A stretch of DNA of 64,000 bases from Alkaliphilus flagellatus. GTDB taxonomy: Bacteria; Bacillota; Clostridia; Peptostreptococcales; Natronincolaceae. The stretch spans positions 470,170 to 534,169 of the forward strand of contig NZ_JAHLQK010000003.1 in the NCBI RefSeq assembly GCF_018919215.1, read 5' to 3'. Below the pieces are notes generated by a model that searched no databases, was not told the origin of the DNA, and saw only the letters and a program-made list of their open reading frames with translations. The position numbers and the translations under genes were made by a program. Below are positions 51,921 to 60,843 of this stretch, in pieces (positions within the stretch are counted from its first letter, which is position 1; every line of letters begins with the position of its first letter).

Positions 51921-51949
51921 TTGAAATTTTACAACAAAAAATATATAAT
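51921..51949 (+). promoter_or_regulatory. Promoter of modABC
   Basis: TTGAAA (51921-51926) and TATAAT (51944-51949) are 17 bases apart, giving a leader of about 145 bases before modA. Confidence 0.82.
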
Positions 51950-52008
51950 GCAAGGTGAAATAGGTAAATAGAATGCTTATTTCTTAGGCTAGCTTCTTAA
52001 TAGAGTGT

Positions 52009-52046
52009 AGTATGGCTATCATACTAATGGTGAGGTATGTTTTTTT
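52009..52046 (+). promoter_or_regulatory. Attenuator-like leader of modABC
   Basis: AGTATG (52009-52014) can pair with CATACT (52020-52025). The same CATAC can instead pair with GTATG (52035-52039), directly followed by seven T (52040-52046). These are mutually exclusive stems, an antiterminator and a short terminator. The stems are short, so the call is moderate. Confidence 0.5.
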
Positions 52047-52099
52047 GTGGTTCGATAACTCTTTACCAAATAAATCATACCGAAATGGAGAGATGAACA

Positions 52100-52891
52100 A
52101 TGACGAAAAAAATAGTATTACTTTTATTAATCTGTTCTCTAGTTTTAGCTGGATGTACCAACAAACCTAAGGCTACAGAAGGAGAAGTACCGGAGGTTAA
52201 CGAAGAAATAACATTAAATGTCTTTGCAGCAGCCAGCTTAACAGATGCTTTTAATGAAATGAAAGATATTTACGAAAAAGAAAATGATGGAATTACGTTA
52301 CAATTTAACTTTGCTGGTTCTGGAACTCTTCAAAAGCAAATTGAAGAGGGGGCAACAGCAGATTATTTTATTTCAGCTGGAGCTTCTCAAATGAATGCTC
52401 TAGAAGAAAAGGGTCTTATTGAAGATAGAAAAGATCTATTAAAAAATAAATTAGTTGTTGTAGGCACTAAGGACATGGAAGGTAAAGTGTCTAAAATAGA
52501 AGATTTATTATCTGAAGATGTAAAATATATTGCTGTAGGTACTCCAGAAACAGTTCCAGTAGGAAAGTACACAGAGGAAGCTTTAACACATTATGATTTA
52601 TGGGAAAAATTAAGTGATAAAATTGTATTTACTAAGGACGTAAGACAGGCATTGACATATGTTGATACTGGAAACTCTGATGTTGGTTTTGTATATTCTA
52701 GTGATGCTCTAGCTTTAGAAAACGGTGTTACTTTATTTGAAGTTTCTGATGATTCACATAAAAAAATAATTTATCCTGCAGCTATTATTAAAGAAACAGA
52801 ATATAAAGATGCAGCTGCTAAATTTGCTGAATTCCTTGTATCAAAGGAAGGTAGTGCTATTCTTGAAAAACATGGATTTGTTTTAAATTAG
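52100..52891 (+). CDS. modA: Molybdate-binding lipoprotein ModA
   Basis: The 263-residue protein has a lipobox (LVLAGC, Cys19). The ModA pattern follows: NVFAAASLTDAFNEM (near 39), NFAGSGTLQKQIEEGATADY, IAVGTPETVPVGKYTEEAL (near 150) and TGNSDVGFVYSSDA. It binds molybdate outside the cell and delivers it to ModB. modB starts 16 bases after the stop. Confidence 0.95.
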   Translation: MTKKIVLLLLICSLVLAGCTNKPKATEGEVPEVNEEITLNVFAAASLTDAFNEMKDIYEKENDGITLQFNFAGSGTLQKQIEEGATADYFISAGASQMNALEEKGLIEDRKDLLKNKLVVVGTKDMEGKVSKIEDLLSEDVKYIAVGTPETVPVGKYTEEALTHYDLWEKLSDKIVFTKDVRQALTYVDTGNSDVGFVYSSDALALENGVTLFEVSDDSHKKIIYPAAIIKETEYKDAAAKFAEFLVSKEGSAILEKHGFVLN

Positions 52892-52907
52892 TTAAAGGAG
52901 CATACAA

Positions 52908-53591
52908 ATGTTAAATCCAGTTTTACTTTCATTGAAGGTAGCATCAATTGCTACAGTATTTGCCATGCTAATAGGCATACCATTAGCCTATTCCTTAACT
53001 AATAAAGATTTTAAAGGTAAAACACTATTAGAAACTCTGTTGACATTACCGTTGGTGCTTCCACCAACGGTAATTGGATATGGACTATTAATTTTATTTG
53101 GAAGAAATTCTTTATTAGGCAGAATGCTTAAGGACCTATTTGGAATACAGGTTGTGTTTACGGTAACAGGTTCTATTATTGCTGCTACCGTAGTTGCATT
53201 GCCATTAATGATACAAAGTGTTAAATCTGCATTTGGAAATTTAGACCCTATTTATGAAAAATCTGCTGCTACTTTAGGGTCAAACAAATTTAAGGTGTTT
53301 TTTACAATTATTTTACCCCTGTCTTGGACAGGTATTGTTAGTGGCTTGGTAATGTCATTTGCAAGAGCCCTTGGTGAATTTGGTGCTACTTTAATGATTG
53401 CGGGAAACATTCCTGGGAAAACTCAAACAATACCTATAGCTATATATTCAGCAGTGGAGACAGGAAATAAAGAGATGGCTAATCGGTTAGTAATAATTAT
53501 GACCCTATTTAGTTTTTTAGTCATATGGCTACTAAACCAATGGCTAAAGAGAAAACACTACATAAAAATGATGAGGGAAGAAAAATGTTAA
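52908..53591 (+). CDS. modB: Molybdate ABC transporter permease ModB
   Basis: The 227-residue protein has five membrane segments and the EAA-type coupling motif ALGEFGATLMIAGNIPG (near 158-174). TLPLVLPPTVIGYGLL (near 45) is specific to ModB/CysT-like permeases. It overlaps modC by seven bases. Confidence 0.95.
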   Translation: MLNPVLLSLKVASIATVFAMLIGIPLAYSLTNKDFKGKTLLETLLTLPLVLPPTVIGYGLLILFGRNSLLGRMLKDLFGIQVVFTVTGSIIAATVVALPLMIQSVKSAFGNLDPIYEKSAATLGSNKFKVFFTIILPLSWTGIVSGLVMSFARALGEFGATLMIAGNIPGKTQTIPIAIYSAVETGNKEMANRLVIIMTLFSFLVIWLLNQWLKRKHYIKMMREEKC

Positions 53592-54235
53592 TCATTGATA
53601 TAAATAAAGCCTATAAAGACTTTAAATTAGATGTTAACTTCACTGCTGATAGAGAGGTAACTGTCATTTTAGGTCCATCTGGTTCTGGTAAATCTACAAT
53701 ATTAAATTGTATTGCAGGTGTAGCTAAACCAGACAATGGAAGGATAGCAATGGACAATGATGTCTATTTTGACTCAGAGGAAGGCCATATTTTGCCTATT
53801 CATAGAAGAAGAGTCGGATATGTTTTTCAGTCCTATGCTTTGTTTCCACATATAAATGTATTTAAAAATATTCAGTATGGACTGAATAATTATAAGGAAG
53901 CCGGTACTAATGATGAAGTGTATCGATTTGCAGAAGCCTTTAAAATTGAAAAGCTTCTTAAAAAATATCCATATCAGCTTTCAGGGGGAGAAAAGCAGAG
54001 GGTAGCTTTGGCTAGATCATTAATTATTAGGCCAAAGGTCCTTTTATTAGATGAACCCTTTGCAGCATTAGATAAGCGTACAAAACAAATACTGTATAAT
54101 GAATTTTTAGAGATAAAGAAAAAGTGGAACATCCCAATATTAATGATTACCCATGATGAAGGGGAAGCACAATATTTGGGGGATAGAATTATAAGGATAT
54201 CAAATGGATGTTTAATTAATGATACTGCGCTTTGA
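53585..54235 (+). CDS. modC: Molybdate ABC transporter ATPase ModC, short form
   Basis: The start is the ATG at 53585, inside the modB stop region. The 216-residue protein has Walker A GPSGSGKST (near 32), signature LSGGEKQRVALARSL (near 128), Walker B LLLDEPFAALD and the H-loop ITHDEGEA. It ends just after the ABC domain, so it lacks the C-terminal TOBE/MOP domain of longer ModC proteins that binds molybdate and gives trans-inhibition. Molybdenum sensing may rest on the RNA leader instead. Confidence 0.92.
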   Translation: MLIIDINKAYKDFKLDVNFTADREVTVILGPSGSGKSTILNCIAGVAKPDNGRIAMDNDVYFDSEEGHILPIHRRRVGYVFQSYALFPHINVFKNIQYGLNNYKEAGTNDEVYRFAEAFKIEKLLKKYPYQLSGGEKQRVALARSLIIRPKVLLLDEPFAALDKRTKQILYNEFLEIKKKWNIPILMITHDEGEAQYLGDRIIRISNGCLINDTAL

Positions 54236-54311
54236 TAAGAGGATAAGGTTAATTTGTATTAGTCTTATTTTTATATATTAATAAGTATAATTAATCACAG
54301 ATAAACTAATA

Positions 54312-54350
54312 AAAAATTCAGAGGGAGTAAAAACTCTCTCTAAATTTTTT
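54312..54350. terminator. Bidirectional terminator between modC and vanW
   Basis: AGAGGGAGT (54320-54328) pairs with ACTCTCTCT (54333-54341) around AAAA, with A and T runs outside. Confidence 0.8.
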
Positions 54351-54352
54351 AT

Positions 54353-55300
54353 TTAGTGTTTTATCTTATTTACTTCAATTATATGTGGCATAGGCCAATA
54401 ATTGCTAATTCCAAGATTTTTCTTCTCTGATCTACCATCTTCATACTCAATGGTTATAAATGATTCTACCCTTGCTCCATCCATTCCTTCAAGAATTACT
54501 TTCTCTTCGCCATCCTTCAAATTAGAATTTATTTTATATTGTTTAGGAGCTATTTTTCTGTCTAAAATATTATGATGCCACTCTACCTTAGGAGGCTCTT
54601 CTTTACCGTAAAACCCCATATAAACTCTGTTTTCTATAGGGACAGCCCAAATAAGAATAGGAGCATTTGTAGTGTTTTTAAATTTAAAATCTTTAAAACC
54701 ATAAGCTACGGTTGAATCTTGTCCATAGGGTAAATAGTGAACAGGCATACTATGATTGTATCTTTCTACAATTTCCAAATTACTAAGTATTGACACATTA
54801 TATAAAGTAGATGCAATTTTGCATGCTCCACCACCTATTGATGGTGTTACATTTCCACCTATATAAGCAGAGCCTTCCTGATATCCTTTAGATTCAACAT
54901 AAGGGCCTATGCTGTTATTTTGTGAAAATACTCCACCTGGAGGTACAACAATTCCACTGACAGATTTCGCCGCTAAATGAACATTGTGCTGTTCTCCTGG
55001 CGATGTGGTTTTTATAACGGTACAAAATGCAGATAATAGTACATCAGTTCCATGCTTTTCTTGAGCTTCTTTAAACTTACTATCATTTTCCCATGGAACA
55101 TTAAGAATAGGGCCAGACTTGTCAGGTACATCAAAGTCAACATTACTGATATGATTTTCTGTCTTTGAAATATTAACTTGGGCTCCCAGGTTTTCTGGGT
55201 TTTCCTCTAGCTCTTTTTCTGCATTTTTAAAATTACATGATGTTGAATAAATTAATAAAGTTACTGTTAGAATTAGTAATATATAATTTTTTATCTTCAA
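54353..55300 (-). CDS. VanW-family lipoprotein
   Basis: The 315-residue protein starts at TTG after AGGGGTG. It has a lipobox (IYSTSC, Cys22) and the VanW domain in the middle: VPPGGVFSQNNSIGPYVESK (near 116-135), GGNVTPSIGGGACKIASTLY (near 145-165) and YNHSMPVHYLPYGQDSTVAY. VanW proteins accompany cell-wall and vancomycin-resistance genes, but their reaction is unknown. A divergent L,D-transpeptidase gene lies beside it, so a cell-wall role is likely. Confidence 0.85.
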   Translation of the reverse strand: MKIKNYILLILTVTLLIYSTSCNFKNAEKELEENPENLGAQVNISKTENHISNVDFDVPDKSGPILNVPWENDSKFKEAQEKHGTDVLLSAFCTVIKTTSPGEQHNVHLAAKSVSGIVVPPGGVFSQNNSIGPYVESKGYQEGSAYIGGNVTPSIGGGACKIASTLYNVSILSNLEIVERYNHSMPVHYLPYGQDSTVAYGFKDFKFKNTTNAPILIWAVPIENRVYMGFYGKEEPPKVEWHHNILDRKIAPKQYKINSNLKDGEEKVILEGMDGARVESFITIEYEDGRSEKKNLGISNYWPMPHIIEVNKIKH

Positions 55301-55436
55301 ATTATCACCCCTATTTTAAATTAATCTATTAATACTACTACAATATATTTTTAGATATATTGTTAGAAAATATGTACGTTTTATTTGTATGACAAGATTG
55401 TCCTCTTGCATATAATTGGAATGTGGGGGGGATGAA

Positions 55437-56201
55437 ATGTTAAAGAAAGGAATTTTAATAGTAACATCTATGTTTTGCATTATAACTATTCTTTTAATTG
55501 GGAAAAATATAAACCTAATGAAAAATAAAATACAAAGTGATAAAGAGGTTTTGGGATATAGTGAATACATAGAATATATTGCATGGGAAAACAAAATGAT
55601 TACAGAAAATCCAGAATATGAGAATTTAAAGATATTAATTGATATCTCTGAAAAACGGCTATATTTACTTAATGGAAACGAAACGATAAAGATATATCCA
55701 ATTGCTAGTGGAAAATTAAATACTCCAACTCCTATAGGTACATGGAAAATAATTAATAAGGCTAAGTGGGGAGGTGGATTTGGAACGCGATGGATGGGAC
55801 TTAATGTACCCTGGGGTACATATGGAATTCATGGTACTAATAAGCCAAATTCTATTGGTTCAAATGCTTCTGCTGGGTGTGTGCGAATGAATAATAAAGA
55901 TGTAGAGGATCTTTATAAATATGTTAAGCACGAGACTCCAGTTGCTATTATTAATGGAATGTTTGGACCGTTTGGTTATGGACTTCGTACTATATCTCCA
56001 GGAGATATAGGATCAGATGTAATGGAAGTTCAAGCTAGATTAAGAGCTTATGGGTATTATGATGTAGACTATTTAGATGGTAAATACGGTCCACATATGG
56101 AACAGGCTTTATACGATTTCCAAAAAAAACATGACCTTCCAAAGAGTCCTCATATTAGCTATGAAACCTATAAAAAATTAGGAATTATAATTATGGATTA
56201 A
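55437..56201 (+). CDS. L,D-transpeptidase (YkuD) with peptidoglycan-binding domain
   Basis: The ATG at 55437 follows a run of seven G. The 254-residue protein has an N-terminal membrane anchor (about 3-22), a YkuD domain (about 60-175) with GIHGTNKPNSIGSNASAGCV, where Cys148 is the catalytic residue, and a C-terminal PG_binding_1 domain (GDIGSDVMEVQARLRAYGYY to the end). It forms 3-3 cross-links in peptidoglycan outside the membrane, a dominant link type in several Clostridia. Confidence 0.92.
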   Translation: MLKKGILIVTSMFCIITILLIGKNINLMKNKIQSDKEVLGYSEYIEYIAWENKMITENPEYENLKILIDISEKRLYLLNGNETIKIYPIASGKLNTPTPIGTWKIINKAKWGGGFGTRWMGLNVPWGTYGIHGTNKPNSIGSNASAGCVRMNNKDVEDLYKYVKHETPVAIINGMFGPFGYGLRTISPGDIGSDVMEVQARLRAYGYYDVDYLDGKYGPHMEQALYDFQKKHDLPKSPHISYETYKKLGIIIMD

Positions 56202-56220
56202 TTCTAATTAATATTAAATT

Positions 56221-56260
56221 TTTTATAGTCTAGGAAACTATGCTTTCCTAGACTATAAAA
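56221..56260. terminator. Perfect 17-bp inverted repeat after the L,D-transpeptidase gene
   Basis: TTTTATAGTCTAGGAAA (56221-56237) and its exact complement (56244-56260) flank a six-base loop. There is no separate T-run beyond the arm, so it is an unusual terminator or a processing stem. Confidence 0.6.
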
Positions 56261-56423
56261 GTAGGAGTTGAAAGGGAAAGTATTCCTCTTTCTTATTCAT
56301 GAGAGTTCTTGGACAACTTTGCCGTTTTTTAAAATGAAATATATAAAAAGAGGGTATAATTAAGTTATGTATCTGAAAAAGTATAGTTAAGATGCGTACT
56401 ACTTAATTGGGGATGTGATTAAT

Positions 56424-57683
56424 ATGACTTCAAATATTTTGATACAATTACTAATGCTAGTTCTGCTACTTATAATGTCAGCATTTTTCTCGGCCGCAGA
56501 AACTTCTCTTATGTCTTTGAGTAAAATTAGAGTTAGATATATGGTAGATGAAAATGTTAAAGGTGCTAAGTTGGTCCAAAAGTTGGTCGAAAACCCTAGT
56601 AAGTTAATAGGTAGTGTTTTAGTAGGTAACAATATTGCTAATATTGCTGGTTCGGCTCTAGCTACTGCTCTTACTATGGAATTGTTTAAAGGGAATGCTG
56701 TTGCTATAGCAACTATAGTAATGACAGTGTTAATTTTGATATTTTCTGAAATTACTCCGAAATCTTTGGCTGCACAAAATGCAGAGAAGGTGGCTCTAAT
56801 TGTGGCTAAACCTCTTTCATTAATCGTTACGATAATTAATCCTATTGTTATTATATTTACTAAAGTAACTAATTTTTTAGTTAGAATATTAGGCGGAAAA
56901 AGTGATAAAGATGCTCCTTATATTACTGAAGAGGAATTGAAATCTATAGTTAATGTAAGCCATGAAGAAGGAGTTTTGGAAATAGAAGAAAAACAAATGA
57001 TTTATAATGTATTTGAATTCGGAGATCTACAAATAAAAGATGTTATGATTCAAAGAACTGATATATCTGCAATAGATGTTGATTCGGATTTTAATGAGGT
57101 TATGGAATTTATTAAACAGGAAAAGTACTCAAGATATCCTATATATGATGGAAACTTTGATAATATAATTGGTATTGTAAATGTAAAGGATTTAATTTAT
57201 GCAGAAGATACTACGGAGAATTTTAATATTACTAAGTATATAAGAGAGTCTTATTATACGTATGAGTTTAAAAGAATAACTGAGCTTTTTAAAGAAATGA
57301 AAAAAAACAGGGTACATATGGCTATAGTTATTGATGAATATGGTGGTACTGCTGGTATTGTAACTATAGAAGATTTGATTGAAGAAATAGTTGGTGAAAT
57401 TGAAGATGAGTATGATGAAGTTGAAAAAGAAATTGAAAAAATAAATGAGCAAGAGTATGTTGTAGATGGTAGTACAAAGATTGTATTTATCAATGGATTT
57501 CTTGGTCTTAATATGGTATCGGAAGATTTTGATTCCTTGGGAGGATTCATCATGGGTGAACTGGGAAGGCTACCTAAAGTAGGGGAAGCTGTTGTACATG
57601 AAAATGTAAAGTTTACTGTCGAATCTATTTCTAACCATAGAATACAAAAAATAAGGATTCAAATTTTACCAGAGAATCAATAA
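56424..57683 (+). CDS. CNNM/CorC-type DUF21-CBS membrane protein (HlyC family)
   Basis: I place the start at the ATG at 56424; a GTG nine bases earlier sits on the GGGGAT site. The 419-residue protein has a DUF21 domain of four membrane helices (MSAFFSAAETSLMSLSKIRV near the start), two CBS domains (about 205-325, MIQRTDISAIDVDSDFNEV and IVIDEYGGTAGIVTIEDLIE) and a C-terminal CorC_HlyC domain. Family members move Mg2+ or Na+/Mg2+; the old hemolysin name is misleading. Confidence 0.9.
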   Translation: MTSNILIQLLMLVLLLIMSAFFSAAETSLMSLSKIRVRYMVDENVKGAKLVQKLVENPSKLIGSVLVGNNIANIAGSALATALTMELFKGNAVAIATIVMTVLILIFSEITPKSLAAQNAEKVALIVAKPLSLIVTIINPIVIIFTKVTNFLVRILGGKSDKDAPYITEEELKSIVNVSHEEGVLEIEEKQMIYNVFEFGDLQIKDVMIQRTDISAIDVDSDFNEVMEFIKQEKYSRYPIYDGNFDNIIGIVNVKDLIYAEDTTENFNITKYIRESYYTYEFKRITELFKEMKKNRVHMAIVIDEYGGTAGIVTIEDLIEEIVGEIEDEYDEVEKEIEKINEQEYVVDGSTKIVFINGFLGLNMVSEDFDSLGGFIMGELGRLPKVGEAVVHENVKFTVESISNHRIQKIRIQILPENQ

Positions 57684-57710
57684 TTACTATTTTTAACTAT
57701 TTTTAAAAAT

Positions 57711-57749
57711 GTGATTTAAATCAAAGTCTTTATTTAATCTATATAGTAT
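57711..57749 (+). promoter_or_regulatory. CRP/FNR-type operator and promoter of ric
   Basis: GTGATTTAAATCAA at 57711-57724 contains the perfect palindrome TGATTTAAATCA; a TAGTAT -10 lies at 57744-57749. Spacing and -10 resemble the hcp promoter. Confidence 0.5.
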
Positions 57750-57794
57750 TATCGAACTAAGATATTAGATAAATACACTTGGAGGGATAAAATT

Positions 57795-58505
57795 ATGAAA
57801 TATGTGTTTTCTGGTAATGATAAAATCGGAGATATTGTAGTTAAATTACCTAAGGCAAGTGAGGTTTTTAAAACCTTTAAAATAGACTTTTGCTGTGGGG
57901 GAAATAGACCTTTAATTGAGGCTATTAATGAAAATGGATTAAAGGAAGAAGAGGTATTAGCAAAGCTTGAAGAATCATATAAATCAGTACAAGAATTAAA
58001 AAGTAAAGATATTGATTGGACAAAGGCATCCTTTAGCGATTTAATCGATCATGTAGTAAATACGCATCATTCTTATTTAAATCAAGAACTACCTAAACTT
58101 AGCGAATTAACTAGAAAGATATATAGAGTACATGGCGAAGGGCATAGTGAGCTTTCTGATGTTTATAAATTATTTCATACTTTAAAAATGGAGCTTGAAC
58201 AACATTTGATTAAAGAAGAAGAAATTGTATTCCCATTAATTAAGCAATACGAAGCTAATCCATCTGATGAGCTTTTAGAAAAAACAATTAATGCTATTAA
58301 TGAATTAGAAGATGAACATGAAGAAGCAGGGACTATATTAAAGAAATTAAGAAAAATTACTGATGATTATACAGTACCTAGTGATGGTTGCCAATCTTAT
58401 GATTTAACATTTAGGGGACTTGAGTTTCTAGAATCTGATACGTTTCAGCATATACACTTAGAAAATAATATTATGTTTCCAAGACTAGTGGCTCTAAGGA
58501 AATAA
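57795..58505 (+). CDS. ric: Iron-sulfur cluster repair protein Ric (ScdA/YtfE)
   Basis: The 236-residue protein has the DUF542 domain with FKIDFCCGGNRPL (Cys33-Cys34) and a hemerythrin-like domain with His/Glu ligands: DHVVNTHHSYLNQELPKL (near 79-95), MELEQHLIKEEEIVFPLI (near 134), ELEDEHEEAGTIL and QHIHLENNIMFPRL at the end. The di-iron protein repairs Fe-S clusters after nitric oxide damage. The upstream palindrome resembles that of hcp, so both may answer to the same regulator. Confidence 0.93.
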   Translation: MKYVFSGNDKIGDIVVKLPKASEVFKTFKIDFCCGGNRPLIEAINENGLKEEEVLAKLEESYKSVQELKSKDIDWTKASFSDLIDHVVNTHHSYLNQELPKLSELTRKIYRVHGEGHSELSDVYKLFHTLKMELEQHLIKEEEIVFPLIKQYEANPSDELLEKTINAINELEDEHEEAGTILKKLRKITDDYTVPSDGCQSYDLTFRGLEFLESDTFQHIHLENNIMFPRLVALRK

Positions 58506-58513
58506 TTTACAGA

Positions 58514-58544
58514 AAAACCCTCCATATTTGATGGAGGGTTTTAA
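58514..58544. terminator. Terminator between ric and uppP
   Basis: AAAACCCTCCAT (58514-58525) pairs with ATGGAGGGTTTT (58531-58542), usable on both strands. Confidence 0.85.
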
Positions 58545-58561
58545 AATTATGCATTGTTTAA

Positions 58562-59389
58562 TTAGAATATTGATGTTAATATTACAACTGCTCCTACAAT
58601 CCAAGTGTAAAAAGAGAAGTAATATAACTTTTCTTTCTTTATAAAGTTAATTAAAGTCCTAATAGCAAACAAACCAGATATGAAGGCGGCTAGTACACCA
58701 GCTACTAAAATACCTATAGTGATATCTCCCATACCCACCTCGAGAACATCCTTAACTTCAAATATAGTTGCTCCTAGAATAGCAGGAATAGAAATTAAAA
58801 AGGAAAATTTAGTAGCTAACTCCTTATTAAATCCCCTAAAAAGGGAACCCACAATGGTAGAACCGGATCTTGAAATACCAGGTGTAATAGCAAATCCTTG
58901 GAATATACCTACTATTAAAGCATCCAATCCATGCATATCTTTAATGGTTCTTTTCCCAGAGTTAGATTTTTCAGCTATCCATAAAAGCGTACCTGTTATC
59001 ATTAATGCAATACCAATTACTATGGTAGATGTATAGAAACTAGCAAATAGATCGTCGAGAAATATTCCCATCAATCCTGTTGGTATTGACGCAATAATAA
59101 TAAAAACACCAAGCTTTCTATGTTCATTATTGAGCTTTAATCCTTTTCCTGTAATTAATTCACCTAATAGACGAAGAAATTCTACAATAATCATAGCTAT
59201 GTCCTTAGAATAGACAACAAATATTGAAAATAATGTACCTAAGTGTAGCATTACTGTAAAGAAAAGAATTCGATCCTCGGGAACTTTTAAAAGTTGTTGA
59301 GCAACTGCTAAATGACCAGAACTACTGACTGGTAAAAATTCTGTAAGCCCCTGAATGACACCTAATATAATAGCTTTTATTATTGTCAT
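58562..59389 (-). CDS. uppP: Undecaprenyl-diphosphatase UppP (BacA)
   Basis: The start is the ATG ending at 59389 behind AGGAGGTGG. The 275-residue protein has about eight membrane segments and the catalytic motifs GLTEFLPVSSSGHLAV (near 14-29) and AITPGISRSGSTIVGS (near 160-175). It dephosphorylates undecaprenyl pyrophosphate for peptidoglycan carrier recycling; extra copies give bacitracin tolerance. Confidence 0.95.
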   Translation of the reverse strand: MTIIKAIILGVIQGLTEFLPVSSSGHLAVAQQLLKVPEDRILFFTVMLHLGTLFSIFVVYSKDIAMIIVEFLRLLGELITGKGLKLNNEHRKLGVFIIIASIPTGLMGIFLDDLFASFYTSTIVIGIALMITGTLLWIAEKSNSGKRTIKDMHGLDALIVGIFQGFAITPGISRSGSTIVGSLFRGFNKELATKFSFLISIPAILGATIFEVKDVLEVGMGDITIGILVAGVLAAFISGLFAIRTLINFIKKEKLYYFSFYTWIVGAVVILTSIF

Positions 59390-59715
59390 CCTACCACCTC
59401 CTAATAAAATATTAACAAGAATGATTATAACATACATTAGTAGAATATGTGATAGTTTTAATATTTAAAACTGCTGTTTACATTTTTTAAGATTTTATAT
59501 AAGCTTATAACTTCCATCAATTCCACTTGTATCAATCTTTCTTTTAAAGCATTATAATATTATTTTAAATAATCAACCTTACAAATAGGTGAACGTCTAC
59601 ATTACTTTTTTGTAAGATTATTTACTATATAAGCAAGTTCTATAACTTAAAACTAATATAAAAATTTTATAGGGCAATAATATAATAATGTAAAAAGAAA
59701 TAAGGGGTGTAAAAT
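59390..59715. other. Intergenic region uppP / DUF421, 326 bases
   Basis: AT-rich divergent region. The uppP ribosome site is at its left end and the GGGGTG site of the DUF421 gene at its right end. I see no convincing promoter pair, repeat or small gene in between. Confidence 0.45.
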
Positions 59716-60396
59716 ATGTTAGTTGTATTTGTAAGAGCACTACTATTATATTTGGTAGTAGTTGTTGTTATAAGAATGATGGGTAAGAGGCAAGTAGCAG
59801 AAATGCAGCCATTTGAGCTAGTAATAATGATAATGATTGCAGAACTTGCAGCTACACCAATGGAGGATGTTGGAATCCCTTTAATAAATGGAGTTATTCC
59901 AATAATTGCTCTATTATCTATACAGGTTTTAATTTCATACTTTGCATTAAAAAGTGAAAAATTTCGGGATTTTATTTGTGGAAAGCCTAGTATATTAATA
60001 CATAAGGGAAGAATAGACCAATCTGAATTGCGTAGACTCAGAGTTAGTATCAATGATCTTTTAGAAGCACTTAGAAATAAGGACTATTTCAACATAAGTG
60101 ATGTAGAGTATGCAATTTTAGAAACTAATGGACAGATGAGTATAGTTCCGAAAGCAGATAAAAGACCTGTTGTAATATCAGACTTAAATTCGTGTGATGA
60201 TATTCAAGATGAAGAGCTACCTGTGACGTTGATTGTTGATGGAAGATTAAATGATACCAAACTAAGAAAAGCAGGATATGATAAAGATTGGTTAATGGAT
60301 CAGCTCAGAAAACAAAATATAGATAACGTAGAAAGTGTATTTTTTGCTTTTTTATCCTCTGATAGGATTTTTTACGCACAAGAGAAGAAAAATTAG
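59716..60396 (+). CDS. DUF421 membrane protein (YetF family)
   Basis: The 226-residue protein has three N-terminal membrane segments and the family blocks RMMGKRQVAEMQPFELVIMI (near 20-40) and GKPSILIHKGRIDQSELRRL (near 88). The soluble C-terminal part has VEYAILETNGQMSIVPK. The family is linked to spore and germination functions (YetF, YdfS) and is usually paired with DUF4363, as here. The biochemical role is unknown. Confidence 0.85.
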   Translation: MLVVFVRALLLYLVVVVVIRMMGKRQVAEMQPFELVIMIMIAELAATPMEDVGIPLINGVIPIIALLSIQVLISYFALKSEKFRDFICGKPSILIHKGRIDQSELRRLRVSINDLLEALRNKDYFNISDVEYAILETNGQMSIVPKADKRPVVISDLNSCDDIQDEELPVTLIVDGRLNDTKLRKAGYDKDWLMDQLRKQNIDNVESVFFAFLSSDRIFYAQEKKN

Positions 60397-60411
60397 GAGA
60401 AGGGTGATTAT

Positions 60412-60792
60412 ATGCGTATTGTAGTAGTTACTTTGCTTATCCTAGTAATTTTTATTGTAGGTACTTTTTTGATTAATCAATATATTAATCGTAGCTGTGA
60501 AAAATTACTTGAAGATATAAAAATATTAAATAAGTCTATAAATGAAAATGAATGGAATAAGGCTAAAGATCATCTGGAAAATCTTAAAGTTCAATGGAAA
60601 GATACTAAAAAGACATGGCAATTATTTTTGGAGCATTATGAAATGGATGTTATAGATATTGCTATAGCAAGATTAAATCAATATGTAGAAATAGAGGAGA
60701 GAGCATTGGCATTAGGAGAACTGGCGGAGTTCAGGTTATTGATTAGTCACATTAAAGATAAAGAAGGCTTAAAATTACAAAATGTATTATAG
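60412..60792 (+). CDS. DUF4363 protein
   Basis: The 126-residue protein has one N-terminal membrane segment (about 3-23) and a helical extracytoplasmic part with NEWNKAKDHLENLKVQWKDT and YVEIEERALALGELAEFRLL. This is the DUF4363 family, nearly always next to DUF421, which lies 15 bases upstream. The two may form a membrane complex. Confidence 0.82.
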   Translation: MRIVVVTLLILVIFIVGTFLINQYINRSCEKLLEDIKILNKSINENEWNKAKDHLENLKVQWKDTKKTWQLFLEHYEMDVIDIAIARLNQYVEIEERALALGELAEFRLLISHIKDKEGLKLQNVL

Positions 60793-60800
60793 CACTTAAC

Positions 60801-60838
60801 ATAAAGCCCTTATCTAATTAATTAGATAAGGGCTTTAT
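60801..60838. terminator. 38-bp perfect palindrome, bidirectional terminator
   Basis: ATAAAGCCCTTATCTAATT (60801-60819) is followed at once by its exact complement to 60838. It lies between converging genes (DUF4363 and glutaredoxin) and probably folds with a small central loop. Confidence 0.75.
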
Positions 60839-60843
60839 GGATT

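Noticed and set aside
51988..51997. GGCTAGCTTC in the modA leader as a second Moco aptamer
   Set aside because: The string is the reverse complement of the conserved block in the tupA RNA (51693-51702), i.e. wrong orientation for the plus-strand leader, and the other conserved blocks are absent.
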